DNA of 64,000 nt from Nocardioides terrigena (lineage in GTDB: Bacteria; Actinomycetota; Actinomycetes; Propionibacteriales; Nocardioidaceae), in assembly GCF_003047265.1 (NCBI RefSeq), contig NZ_PZYY01000006.1, positions 248,001 through 312,000 of the forward strand. Reading direction: 5' to 3'. The position numbers and the translations under genes were made by a program. Positions 14,839 to 23,544 of this stretch are shown here, piece after piece. Each line of letters opens with the position of its first letter. Positions within the stretch are counted from its first letter, which is position 1. The notes below the pieces were generated by a model, which made no database searches, had not been told where the DNA came from, and saw only the letters and a list, made by a program, of their open reading frames with translations.

Positions 14839-15927
14839 GTGTTTACAGAGCGTACGAGTGTTGGGCTCGACGTGCACGCACGATCGGTCGCGGCAGCGGC
14901 GATCGATGGCGTGACGGGCGAGTTGGTCCAAGCGAAGCTGACTCCCTCGCACGAACACGTCAGATCCTGGATCCAGAACCTGTCCGGACCGGTGGCCGTG
15001 GCCTATGAGGCCGGGCCGACTGGGTTCGGGCTGTCGCGGTCGCTGAACGCCGCGGGGATCCGGTGTGAGGTGGTGGCGCCGTCAAAGTTGCAACGGCCGA
15101 CTGGTGATCGGGTCAAGACCGACGCCAAGGATGCGGTTCACCTGGCCAGGTTGTTGCGTCTGGACGAGTTCACAGCGGTAGCGGTGCCGACCATCGAGCA
15201 GGAGTCGGCACGGGATCTGGTCCGTGCGCGTGAGGACGCGCGTGGTGACCTGATGAGGGCCCGGCACAGGCTGTCGAAGCTGCTGCTGCGGCAAGGGTTC
15301 GTGTACTCCGGCGGGCAGGCCTGGACCGGCATCCACGACCAGTGGTTGCGTCAGACCGGGCGCGAGCTCGGGTCCGCGGCAACCAGGATGACCTTCGAGT
15401 CCGACTACGACGCCGTGTTGTCGGTCAAGGCCCGACGAGACCGGCTCGACGACGCGATCGCCCAGATGGCCGCTGACTGCGAGTTCACCCCGGTGGTCCA
15501 CCGCCTGGGATGCCTACGAGGGGTCGGTACCTTGACGGGGTTCGCGTTGGCTGTCGAGGTCGGCGACTGGGACCGGTTCACCGGCAAGACCATCGGCTCC
15601 TTCGTCGGGCTGGTCCCATCGGAGCATTCCTCGGGCGTGTCGCGGGTGCAGGGTTCGATCACCAAGACCGGGAACACGCACCTGCGTCGACTTCTGGTCG
15701 AGTCGGCCTGGCACCACCGGCCGGTCCATCGGGTCGGGAAGACCATGCGGGACCGGTGGGAGCTGGCAGGACCCGCTGCCCGAGCCCGCGGTGACGAGGG
15801 CAACCGGCGACTGCACCACCGGTGGAACACCATGAGGGCCAGGCACAAGCGACACACGGTCGCGAACGTCGCGATCGCCCGCGAGCTGGCCGGCTGGTGC
15901 TGGTCACTGGCCGTGCTCGAGGAGTAA
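14839..15927 (+). CDS. IS110 family transposase (DEDD recombinase)
   Basis: A 362-residue protein from GTG 14839 (VFTERTSVGLDVHARSVAAA). The RuvC-like N-terminal half shows the four acidic positions: GLDVHARS, AYEAGPTGFG, KTDAKDAVHLARLL and the following Asp. The C-terminal half has the Tnp_2 block GCLRGVGTLTGFALAVEVGDW, GLVPSEHSSG, SITKTGNTHLRRLL and VESAWHHRP with the probable catalytic Ser. The gene is intact with no frameshift. These enzymes act with a bridge RNA that pairs to donor and target DNA. Confidence 0.93.
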   Translation: MFTERTSVGLDVHARSVAAAAIDGVTGELVQAKLTPSHEHVRSWIQNLSGPVAVAYEAGPTGFGLSRSLNAAGIRCEVVAPSKLQRPTGDRVKTDAKDAVHLARLLRLDEFTAVAVPTIEQESARDLVRAREDARGDLMRARHRLSKLLLRQGFVYSGGQAWTGIHDQWLRQTGRELGSAATRMTFESDYDAVLSVKARRDRLDDAIAQMAADCEFTPVVHRLGCLRGVGTLTGFALAVEVGDWDRFTGKTIGSFVGLVPSEHSSGVSRVQGSITKTGNTHLRRLLVESAWHHRPVHRVGKTMRDRWELAGPAARARGDEGNRRLHHRWNTMRARHKRHTVANVAIARELAGWCWSLAVLEE

Positions 15928-16315
15928 ACCCCACTCCCTGATCTGCTTCGTCGACCACGCGGTGGCAGCAGCGCGAGGAGCGACCCGCGAAACAGCTATG
16001 AGCAACCGACCCCCCACGGGCCGGCGACGCTCGACACTAGACACGCGATCCGCTCCAGCCGAACAGCCCGTCCTGCGGTAACCAACCCGCGCATATCAGC
16101 CTGACCGCGCGTCGAACGACACGCTCAGACACCAGCCACGGACGACGAAGCACGAGGCGCCCGCCCCAACAACCGGGACGGGCGCCTCACCCTGCCCATT
16201 GACAGGAACGGCCTACATATCGGCTGGGCAACAGCGACGTGTCAGTTGCACGAAGTTCCAGCACCGGACGACGACGACGAGCGGGCGTTGCTCGGGCCTG
16301 GCGAGGCCGTCGTGC
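15928..16315. other. Non-coding right flank of IS110 element
   Basis: About 390 bp with no gene. It contains a strong hairpin (16154-16188) and smaller inverted repeats. The right end of the insertion sequence should lie within it. The end of the sequence leads into a truncated MarR gene. Confidence 0.5.
16154..16188. terminator. Strong hairpin downstream of IS110 transposase
   Basis: GAGGCGCCCG (16154-16163) and CGGGCGCCTC (16179-16188) pair perfectly around a 15-base loop that can itself form a few pairs. Either a terminator or structure in an element-encoded RNA. Confidence 0.5.
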
Positions 16316-16560
16316 TCATGGCTGGCTTTGTCCTTGCTCGTGCGGGTTCGGGGTCAGCTGGTTGTCGAGGTCGGCGTTGAAGGCGGCCAGCAGGACGCGA
16401 ATTTCGCCGGATCCGCCCGGCGACCAGGACTGCAGCACCTCGCGGACGACGCCGCGTCGGTCCGCCCTAGTGGTGGCCAATTCGCGCTGGCCGTGCCAGG
16501 TGAGCCGCAGTCGGCATGCGTGTCGATCCTGGGCGTCGGGCGTAGTCAGAGCTGTCGACA
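16316..16560 (-). pseudogene. MarR family regulator, 3' fragment
   Basis: The C-terminal half of a MarR protein, about 80 residues, homologous to the regulator at 7831-8325. The fragment keeps DRHACRLRLTWHGQRELATT, RADRRGVVREVLQSWSP and LLAAFNADLDNQL. The DNA-binding helix-turn-helix is missing; the frame continues upstream only as unrelated sequence and reaches the hydrolase gene. Its loss next to an insertion sequence suggests deletion linked to transposition. The start boundary is approximate. Confidence 0.7.
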
Positions 16561-16679
16561 GATGCAGAGGTGCCAAAGGAGTCCACGGGGTCACGTTGCT
16601 CGCGCTGTGTTGCGTCAGGTGTCCGGGCCACCCCTCAAGTTCGACCGCCGGGGTCATGAGGTCAGGAGGGCGCAGGGAC

Positions 16680-17756
16680 TCAGATAGGGGTCGCCAAGAG
16701 CTCGGCGAGGTTCCGGTCGACCTGTTCGACGTACGCCGGCTCGAAGCCGAACAGTCCGAGATGGCCGGCGATCGACGGCAGCACACGCAGCTCGCTCCCT
16801 GGCGTGAGCTGTTGCTCGGCTGCGCAGTCGGCGACAGGGAAGAACATGTCGTTGTCGATCGGCATCACGAGGGTCTTAGCGGTGATTCTGCCCAGGGCCT
16901 CTGCGAGATCACCGCCAGTGTTTCGCGCGACGTCGCCACGCTGCCACTTCCAACCCATGGCGAGCAGCGCGTTGGGGTCCATAAGCTGGAACAGCGCGCG
17001 GATGAAACCGGCTTGGAATGTCGTGAAATCATCGGTCGTCTCGCCGTTAAGCATCGGGATGTCTTTCCAGAATCCTGACTTCCAGAATTCCGTCGAGAGC
17101 CCCATGACAGCCCAGATGTCGGCGTGACGGCCCAGACCAGCCTGCACCTGGAGGTGGGTGGCGTAGTCGCCGGCTGCGAAACCGGGGTCGCTGGTAATGG
17201 CATCGAGCAGCGTTTGGGTGAACAGGAAGTCGTGCGGGGTGTTCTGTGCGGTGCCGGCAATGGGGGCTGCCCGGAGCACTTTGTGGGGAAAGCGCACGGC
17301 CCACTCCCACGTCTGCTGGGCGCCCATCGAACCGCCGACGACCAGCGCCAGCTTCTCGATGTCGAACACCTCTCGCAGTAGTTGCTCCTGCGCACGCACG
17401 TCGTCGCTGATACGCACGTTCGGGAACTTCGACATGGCGATCGACGGGTCGTCGGTGTTGTGGGGCGAAGTCGATAGGCCGTTGCCGATCTGGTTCACCA
17501 CGATGATGAAGTACTTCTCGGGGTCGAGTGCGTGCCCTTCACCGATGTAGATCTGGTCCCAGGTCTGGTGGGTGCCCGAGAACCACGTCGGGATGAGGAT
17601 CGCGTTGCTCCTGTCGGCGTTCAGCGTGCCGCGTGTGGCGACCGCGAGTCGCAACTCCGGGATCACCCCCCCTTCTTCCAAGTCGAAGCGACCGATGGAG
17701 TGCATCTCGTACTGCCCTTGCGCCTCCGGGGAGTAGAAGGGGTTCTCGATCGACAT
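16680..17756 (-). CDS. MetX-like alpha/beta hydrolase
   Basis: A 358-residue alpha/beta-hydrolase of the homoserine O-acetyltransferase (MetX) family, starting at ATG 17756 behind AAGGAGG. The nucleophile elbow is VGGSMGAQQTWEWAVRFP (catalytic Ser), the acid is in LVMPIDNDMFFPVAD, and the His is in SIAGHLGLFG. It opens LAVATRGTLNADRSNAILIP and has PTWFSGTHQTWDQ where true MetX proteins have their substrate loop. Because it is divergent from a BVMO and within a ketone-type cluster, an esterase or lactone hydrolase role is more likely than methionine synthesis. That is inference; true acyltransferase activity is not excluded. Confidence 0.8.
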   Translation of the reverse strand: MSIENPFYSPEAQGQYEMHSIGRFDLEEGGVIPELRLAVATRGTLNADRSNAILIPTWFSGTHQTWDQIYIGEGHALDPEKYFIIVVNQIGNGLSTSPHNTDDPSIAMSKFPNVRISDDVRAQEQLLREVFDIEKLALVVGGSMGAQQTWEWAVRFPHKVLRAAPIAGTAQNTPHDFLFTQTLLDAITSDPGFAAGDYATHLQVQAGLGRHADIWAVMGLSTEFWKSGFWKDIPMLNGETTDDFTTFQAGFIRALFQLMDPNALLAMGWKWQRGDVARNTGGDLAEALGRITAKTLVMPIDNDMFFPVADCAAEQQLTPGSELRVLPSIAGHLGLFGFEPAYVEQVDRNLAELLATPI

Positions 17757-17823
17757 GGTCGTCCTCCTTGAGGGCTTGGTGACGTTCGTGACCAGCCTGC
17801 ACCGGTCCACCTTCGCCGAACGT

Positions 17824-17838
17824 GTCTCGCTATGAGAC
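17824..17838. promoter_or_regulatory. GTCTC-N5-GAGAC box 1
   Basis: Perfect 5-bp inverted repeat with spacer GCTAT in the gap between the divergent hydrolase and BVMO genes. It matches the boxes at 17949-17965 and 30136-30150. Confidence 0.6.
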
Positions 17839-17948
17839 GCCGTGGCGAGCTAACCCGGCAACCAGGACTCGAGGTCCAAGACGATGAAAGGTGCGCGACC
17901 AGCGAGAAACTACCGAGCGCTCCGCCCTTCGTGGACAGGTCGAGGCGG

Positions 17949-17965
17949 TGTCTCCCAATGAGACA
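17949..17965. promoter_or_regulatory. GTCTC-N5-GAGAC box 2
   Basis: TGTCTC-CCAAT-GAGACA, a 6-bp-arm palindrome 126 bp (centre to centre) from box 1 and 68 bp before the BVMO start. Proposed site for the AcoR/MimR-like regulator encoded at 28253-30070. Confidence 0.65.
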
Positions 17966-18032
17966 ACCTGACCGCGATCAACGCAGCAATCATCTTGGGC
18001 CATAGCCGAACCGGCAACGAGAGGAACCGCCC

Positions 18033-19652
18033 GTGAGCACCGAAGAACGTGACGTCTTGATCGTCGGCGCTGGATTCGCCGGCCTGTACCAGCTGAACGA
18101 GCTGCGCAAGCGGGGGCACAACGTGCACGCCGTGGAGTCTGCCGCAGGGCTGGGCGGCGTGTGGTATTGGAACTGCTACCCCGGCGCCCGCGTGGACACC
18201 TGGGGCCCTATGTACCAGTTCTCCGATCCAGAGCTGTGGCGTGACTGGAACTTCTCGGAGCTGTACCCCGACTGGTCAGAGGTCCGCGCCTACTTCCAGC
18301 ACGTTGACAACAAGTTGAACTTGTCGAACGACATCAGCTACAACACCCGGATCACCGCGGCCCGATTCGACGAGGACTCGCGGCGCTGGATGGTGACCGC
18401 CGAGAGTTCCGAGACCGACGAGATCCGCGAGATCTCCACGCGCTACCTGCTGATGTGCACGGGCTTCGGCTCGAAGCCTTACATCCCCGAGATCCCCGGC
18501 CTGGAGTCCTTCGCAGGCATCGCGCACCACACCGCGCGCTGGCCGCAGGAAGGAGTGGACCTCACCGGCAAGCGCATTGCCGTGATCGGCACCGGTGCCT
18601 CCGGGGTGCAGGTGGCGCAGGAGTCCGCCCCCGTGGCCGCCCAGGTCACGGTCTTCCAGCGCACCCCGATGATCGCCCTACCGATGTGTCAGCGCCAGAT
18701 CTCCGAGGAGGAGAACGCCAAGGAGAAGGCGACCTACGCCGATCGGATGGCGAAGCGCAACACCACCTTCGCCGGGTTCGATTTCGACTTCCTCGACAAG
18801 GGCGTGCCCGACGTGACCACCGAGGCGCGGGACGCCGAGTTCGAGCGGATGTGGGAGATCGGCGGCTTCGTGCCGTGGCTGGGGAACTTCAACGACATCT
18901 TCTTCAACGAAGACAGCAACCGCGCCTTCTACGACTTCTGGCGGGACAAGACCCGCCAGCGCATCAACAACAAGGAGCTGTGGGAGGACCTGGCCCCGAC
19001 TGATCCGCCGCACCCGTTCGGGGTGAAGCGACCCTCGTTGGAGCAGCGCTACTACGACATCTACAACCAGGACAACGTCGACTTGGTCAACCTCCGCAAG
19101 AACCCGATCGACCACGTCACCGCCAAGGGCATCGTGACCTCCGACGGGGTGGAGCACGCGTTCGACATCATCGCCCTGGCCACCGGTTTCGACGCCGTCA
19201 CTGGCGGCATCACCGCCGTCGACATCCGCAATGGCCAAGGACAGTCGGTCGCAGATTCGTGGGCCGACGGTGCTCACACGGCACTGGGGGCCGCGACCGC
19301 GGGATTCCCCAACCTGCTGTTCGTCTACGGCCCCCAGAGCCCATCCGGCTTCTGCAATGGTCCGACCGCAGCCGAGGCACAGGGCGACTGGATCGTCGGA
19401 TTCGTCGACCACCTCCTCACGAGCGACGTGACCCGCATCGAGCCAACCGGCGAGGCCGAGCAGACATGGCAGCAGAAGATCGACGCAGTCTGCGAGCTGG
19501 CGCTGTTCGATCGGGCCGCCTCGTGGTACATGGCCGCGAACATCCCCGGCAAAAAGGTGCAGATGCTGATGTGGCCGGCCGGCCTGCCCGCCTACCTCGA
19601 CGAGGTCAACACCTCCGCAGCCAACGGATACCCGGAGTTCGTCAAGGCCTGA
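18033..19652 (+). CDS. Baeyer-Villiger monooxygenase (FAD/NADPH)
   Basis: A 539-residue flavoprotein that would insert oxygen next to a ketone carbonyl to give an ester or lactone. The FAD site is VLIVGAGFAGLYQLNEL near residue 9; GGVWYWNCYPGARVD follows. The BVMO fingerprint FxGxxxHxxxWP is present as FAGIAHHTARWP (about 164-175), and the NADPH site is IAVIGTGASGVQ. LATGFDAVTGG is the conserved late ATG motif. Length equals that of cyclohexanone/cyclopentanone monooxygenase relatives. It leads the plus-strand module and is followed by a strong hairpin before the ligase gene, so the first gene may be expressed more than those downstream. Substrate cannot be read. Confidence 0.93.
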   Translation: MSTEERDVLIVGAGFAGLYQLNELRKRGHNVHAVESAAGLGGVWYWNCYPGARVDTWGPMYQFSDPELWRDWNFSELYPDWSEVRAYFQHVDNKLNLSNDISYNTRITAARFDEDSRRWMVTAESSETDEIREISTRYLLMCTGFGSKPYIPEIPGLESFAGIAHHTARWPQEGVDLTGKRIAVIGTGASGVQVAQESAPVAAQVTVFQRTPMIALPMCQRQISEEENAKEKATYADRMAKRNTTFAGFDFDFLDKGVPDVTTEARDAEFERMWEIGGFVPWLGNFNDIFFNEDSNRAFYDFWRDKTRQRINNKELWEDLAPTDPPHPFGVKRPSLEQRYYDIYNQDNVDLVNLRKNPIDHVTAKGIVTSDGVEHAFDIIALATGFDAVTGGITAVDIRNGQGQSVADSWADGAHTALGAATAGFPNLLFVYGPQSPSGFCNGPTAAEAQGDWIVGFVDHLLTSDVTRIEPTGEAEQTWQQKIDAVCELALFDRAASWYMAANIPGKKVQMLMWPAGLPAYLDEVNTSAANGYPEFVKA

Positions 19653-19661
19653 TCCACGCGC

Positions 19662-19690
19662 GGGTGAAGCCGTCACCGGCGGCTTCACCC
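19662..19690 (+). terminator. Hairpin between BVMO and ligase genes
   Basis: GGGTGAAGCCG and CGGCTTCACCC form an 11-bp perfect stem around a 7-base loop, ten bases after the BVMO stop. It may partly terminate transcription or protect the BVMO mRNA 3' end. Confidence 0.65.
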
Positions 19691-19776
19691 CGCATCTCCG
19701 GGCACCATCCAGGGATCTTGGCCTCGCCATGGACCGACCACCGGATTTGCCGACCATCCACACAAGGAGCCGCACC

Positions 19777-21381
19777 GTGCAGAGCCTGATGATGGATGCG
19801 CCGCTACAGATCAAGACAATGCTGTGGCGCGCTGAACACCTCTACGGGCACAAGGAGGTCATCGCCCGCACCGACGACGGCTTCGACACGTTCACTCTCG
19901 CCGAGCTTGGTCGCCGGGCCCGCAGGTTGTCGAATGTGCTGACCGACCTCGGGGTCAGGCGCGGCGACCGGGTGGGGACGCTGGCTTGGAACACCGCCGA
20001 ACACCTGGTGTCCTACTACGCCGTGCCCTGTATGGGCGCCGTGCTGCACACCATCAACACCCGACTGTCCGACGAGCAGATCGCCTACATCATCGCGCAT
20101 GCCGAGGACACCGTCCTGCTCGTGAGCAAGGACCAGCTTCCGCTGCTCGAGCGGCTCCGGGACCGGCTGGCAAACGTCCGGGCCATCATCCAGCTCAATG
20201 GCGTAGTCCCAACAGAGGGCACGCTACCCGTGCCGGTGCACTCCTACGCCGACCTGATGGCCGCAGCTCCCGAGGCGTACGAGTATCCGGACCTCGACGA
20301 GAACACGGCGGCCTCGATGTGCTACACCTCCGGCACCACAGGCGATCCGAAGGGTGTGGTGTACAGCCACCGCAGCACCGTGCTCCATGCACTGGGGCTG
20401 TGCACTACCGGCACGATCGGTGTGAGCGAGGCCGAGCGGTACATGCTCGTCACCCCGCTCTCGCACGTGAACTCCTGGGGCATGCCGTTCGCCTGTGTCC
20501 TGCAGGGGGCCACCATCGTGCTGCCCGGCGATCATCCGGTGGACACTGACTACCTCGCCATTATCGACCACGCGAAGCCGACCGTCCTGGTCGGCGCGGT
20601 GACTGTCGGCATGCTGGTCCGCCGCGCTCTAGAGCAGTATCCCGGGAAGTACGACATCTCGTCGCTGCACACGTTGTGGCTCGGCGGTCAGGCGCCACCG
20701 ATCGGGGAGATGAAGTGGTGGAAGCAGCACCACGACATTCACGTCACCCAGGCCTGGGGGATGACCGAGGCCTCACCGGTCCTCACCTTCTGCGGCCTGA
20801 CCACCGCAAACCAGCACCTGGATGACGAGGCCCGCTTCGAGATCTTCGGTTCGCAAGGGCAGCCACTGCCCTTGGTTGAGTTGAAGCTGGTCGACGACGA
20901 CGAGCGGGAGGTGCCGTGGGACGGGACGACGCCGGGCGAGGTCCTCGTCCGCGCGCCGTGGGTGATCCGCGACTACTACGACGATCCTCGTTCCGCCGCC
21001 AGCTTCATGGACGGGTGGTTCCGCACCGGTGACATCGCCACGATGACGTCCGACGGCTACCTCACCATCGTCGACCGTGCCAAGGACCTGATCAAGAGCG
21101 GCGGCGAATGGATCTCGTCGGTGGCACTGGAGAACGCGCTGATCGGTCACCCGAAGATCGTCGAGGCCTCGGTGATCAGCGCGCCGGACCCGAAGTGGAT
21201 CGAACGACCTGTCGCCTTCATCGTCGTGGCCGAGGAGGTCTCCGTCGATGAACTCAAGGCCCATCTGAAGGAGCGATTCCCATCGTTCTGGGTCCCAGAC
21301 CGGTTCGAAGTCATCGACGAACTGCCCAAGACGAGCGTCGGGAAGTTCGACAAGAAGCTGCTCCGCAGCGAGTTCCTGTGA
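19777..21381 (+). CDS. Acyl-CoA synthetase (AMP-binding)
   Basis: A 534-residue adenylate-forming ligase from GTG 19777, with AAGGAGC upstream. The P-loop is MCYTSGTTGDPKGVVYSH (about 184-201); AWGMTEASPV is the A5 motif, and GWFRTGDIATMTSDGYL and DRAKDLIKSGGEWISS are A7-A8, with the catalytic Lys in PKTSVGKFDKK. It resembles medium/long-chain fatty acyl-CoA synthetases (FadD/AlkK-like). In this cluster it would activate the acid made from the BVMO product. The stop overlaps an in-frame upstream codon of the next gene, which has its own start 54 bases later. Confidence 0.9.
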   Translation: MQSLMMDAPLQIKTMLWRAEHLYGHKEVIARTDDGFDTFTLAELGRRARRLSNVLTDLGVRRGDRVGTLAWNTAEHLVSYYAVPCMGAVLHTINTRLSDEQIAYIIAHAEDTVLLVSKDQLPLLERLRDRLANVRAIIQLNGVVPTEGTLPVPVHSYADLMAAAPEAYEYPDLDENTAASMCYTSGTTGDPKGVVYSHRSTVLHALGLCTTGTIGVSEAERYMLVTPLSHVNSWGMPFACVLQGATIVLPGDHPVDTDYLAIIDHAKPTVLVGAVTVGMLVRRALEQYPGKYDISSLHTLWLGGQAPPIGEMKWWKQHHDIHVTQAWGMTEASPVLTFCGLTTANQHLDDEARFEIFGSQGQPLPLVELKLVDDDEREVPWDGTTPGEVLVRAPWVIRDYYDDPRSAASFMDGWFRTGDIATMTSDGYLTIVDRAKDLIKSGGEWISSVALENALIGHPKIVEASVISAPDPKWIERPVAFIVVAEEVSVDELKAHLKERFPSFWVPDRFEVIDELPKTSVGKFDKKLLRSEFL

Positions 21382-21434
21382 ACCGCAGCCCCACCCCTAA
21401 CACAGACCAGACATTCGGAATCAAGGAGAAAGAC

Positions 21435-22301
21435 ATGCCCACCGACCACAAGTTCAACGAGCTCAGCAGCGGCCACGGATTCCTGGAGTCACCGCGCTAT
21501 CACGACGAAAGGCTCTACCTCAGCGACTTCTTCAACACCCGGGTCATCGTCATGGACGCCAAGGACGGCAGCTGGGAGAAGATCGCAGACGTGCCCACGT
21601 CGCCCTCCGGCTTGGGCTTCCTCGCTGACGGCTCGATGCTGATCGTGTCGCAGCACGACCACAAGCTGCTCCGCCGCGCGGCCGACGGCACGACCACCGT
21701 CCACGCCGACCTGGCCGCCTTCTGCGGCGGTGACGCCAACGACATGCGGGTAGTCGACGGGCACGCCTACATCGGCAACTTCGGGTTCGACCTGGCCGGC
21801 GGCGCAGAGCCGCGCCCCACCAACCTGATCCACGTCACCCCCAACGGCGAGGTCTCAACCGCGCCCGGCGACGTGCTCTTCCCCAACGGCGCGGAACTGC
21901 ACCCCGACGGCAAGACCTTCTTGCTCTCGGAGACCTTCGCTCACAAGATCTCCGCCTACGATCGACAGCCCGACGGCACCCTGATCAACTACCGGACCTG
22001 GGCGGAACTTCCCGAAACCCACAGCCCGGACGGCATGACCGTCGACTCCGACGGCGGCGTGTGGTACGGCAACGCGTTGACCGAAGGCCCCGAGAGCGGC
22101 TTCTACCGGGTCGAGGAGGGCGGGAAGATCACCGACCAGATCCTCGTCCCGGACGCCTGGGCTGTCGCCGCCACCTTCGGCGGACCTGACAACGACGTGC
22201 TGTACCTGATCACCAACGCCACCACCCTGCCCGACTTCGCGGAAGGCAAGTCCGCCGGATACGTCCGCACCGCAAGCGTCGGGCGACGCGGCGCCAACTG
22301 A
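21435..22301 (+). CDS. SMP-30/gluconolactonase/LRE family protein
   Basis: A 288-residue six-bladed beta-propeller from ATG 21435, directly behind AAGGAG. The opening FLESPRYHDERLYLSDFFNTRV carries a metal-ligand Glu, and repeats such as PSGLGFLADGSMLIV, GDANDMRVVDGHAYIGNFGF (metal-ligand Asn/Asp) and SPDGMTVDSDGGVWYGNAL follow. Relatives hydrolyse lactones with a divalent metal. Beside a BVMO it is a good candidate for opening the lactone product. An upstream ATG overlapping the ligase stop would add 19 unusual residues and is not preferred. Confidence 0.88.
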   Translation: MPTDHKFNELSSGHGFLESPRYHDERLYLSDFFNTRVIVMDAKDGSWEKIADVPTSPSGLGFLADGSMLIVSQHDHKLLRRAADGTTTVHADLAAFCGGDANDMRVVDGHAYIGNFGFDLAGGAEPRPTNLIHVTPNGEVSTAPGDVLFPNGAELHPDGKTFLLSETFAHKISAYDRQPDGTLINYRTWAELPETHSPDGMTVDSDGGVWYGNALTEGPESGFYRVEEGGKITDQILVPDAWAVAATFGGPDNDVLYLITNATTLPDFAEGKSAGYVRTASVGRRGAN

Positions 22302-22408
22302 GCCACCCGCCGTCCATCTATGTGACAGCTGTCCGCTCGACGGAGCCCGAGAAGGCTCCGCAGTGCGGCCATCTCCACCAAGGCTCCCGACCATCCGAGA
22401 GGACCCCC

Positions 22409-23515
22409 ATGTTTACCGGCCGCATCGCCCGGTTCGACGCACCCAACCAGCCCTTCACCCTCACCGACGCCACCCTCGACGAGGTGCGCCCGGGCGAGAT
22501 CCTCATCAAAGTGATCCGCACCAACATATGCGGCTCTGACCTGCACGCCTGGCACGGCGCGTTCAACACCAAGGGACTCGGCGGTCAGCTGCCCACCGTG
22601 CTCGGCCACGAGATGGTCGGCAAGATCGCCGCGCTCGGGGACGGGGTCTCCGCGGACTCCGACGGCCGCCCGCTGCAGGAGGGGACGAGGGTGGTCTTCC
22701 CCTACTTCTTCTCCTGCCACCGGTGCCACTACTGCCTACGCGGCCAGCGCACCGCCTGCGAACACCTCTCGATGGCCATGCTGGGCAACGCCGAACAGCC
22801 CCCCCACTTCGTCGGCGGCTACGGCGACTACTTCCTGCTGCCAGCCGGCGCAACCCTCTACCAGGTCCCCGACTCAGTCCCTGACGAGCTGGCGTCTGGC
22901 GCAAACTGCGCGTTGTCCCAGGTCATGTACGGTCTGGAACGCGCGAACCAGACCTTCGGCGAGACCGTGGTGGTGCAGGGCGCCGGAGCACTCGGTCTCT
23001 ACGCGGTCGCGGTCGCCAAGGCGCGCGGGGCGCGCACCGTGATCGCGATCGACGGTGTCGCCGAGCGACTGGAACTCGCCACCGCCTTCGGCGCCGACCA
23101 CGTCATCGATCTCACCGACGTCACCGAGGCCAAGGACCGGGCCAAGCGCGTGAGGAGCTGGACCTCCGGTCGGGGCGCGGACGTCGTCGTCGAAGTGGTC
23201 GGCATCCCTGCCGCCATCGACGAGGGGCTGAAGCTGCTCGCGATGCACGGCCGCTACGTGGAGATCGGCAACATCAACCTAGGTCGAACGTTCGACTTCG
23301 ACCCATCGCGTTTCGTCTTCGGCAACAAAACGATGATCGGGGTGTCGCTCTACGAGCCCGACGTGCTCTCACGCGCCCTGGCCTTCCTCGAGGAATGGCA
23401 GCACAAGATCCCGCTCTCCCGGCTCGGGGCGGCCACCTACCCCCTCGACCAGATCAACGACGCCTTCGCCGCCGCGGAGAGCAAGCGCGACATCCGCGCC
23501 AGCATCGTGATGTGA
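22409..23515 (+). CDS. Zinc-dependent alcohol dehydrogenase (MDR)
   Basis: A 368-residue medium-chain dehydrogenase from ATG 22409. The catalytic zinc ligands appear in NICGSDLHAWHGAF and LGHEMVGKIAAL. Four structural-zinc Cys are in FSCHRCHYCLRGQRTAC. The NAD site is VVVQGAGALGLYAVAVAKARG. Likely oxidises the omega-hydroxy acid or an alcohol released after lactone opening, or the starting alcohol to the ketone. The spacing to the aldehyde dehydrogenase is 29 bases, indicating one operon. Confidence 0.9.
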   Translation: MFTGRIARFDAPNQPFTLTDATLDEVRPGEILIKVIRTNICGSDLHAWHGAFNTKGLGGQLPTVLGHEMVGKIAALGDGVSADSDGRPLQEGTRVVFPYFFSCHRCHYCLRGQRTACEHLSMAMLGNAEQPPHFVGGYGDYFLLPAGATLYQVPDSVPDELASGANCALSQVMYGLERANQTFGETVVVQGAGALGLYAVAVAKARGARTVIAIDGVAERLELATAFGADHVIDLTDVTEAKDRAKRVRSWTSGRGADVVVEVVGIPAAIDEGLKLLAMHGRYVEIGNINLGRTFDFDPSRFVFGNKTMIGVSLYEPDVLSRALAFLEEWQHKIPLSRLGAATYPLDQINDAFAAAESKRDIRASIVM

Positions 23516-23544
23516 ACCCATCCAAAGACAGAGGCGAACAGATT

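Larger units (their letters stand above)
14700..16200 (+). mobile_element. IS110-family insertion sequence (ends not resolved)
   Basis: One DEDD-type transposase gene is flanked by non-coding sequence on both sides: about 170 bp upstream and up to 390 bp downstream. Members of this family lack terminal inverted repeats, so boundaries cannot be set from one copy. Both flanks contain strong hairpins (14789-14811 and 16154-16188). IS110 elements are known to express a bridge (seeker) RNA from a non-coding end. Coordinates are approximate. Confidence 0.65.
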
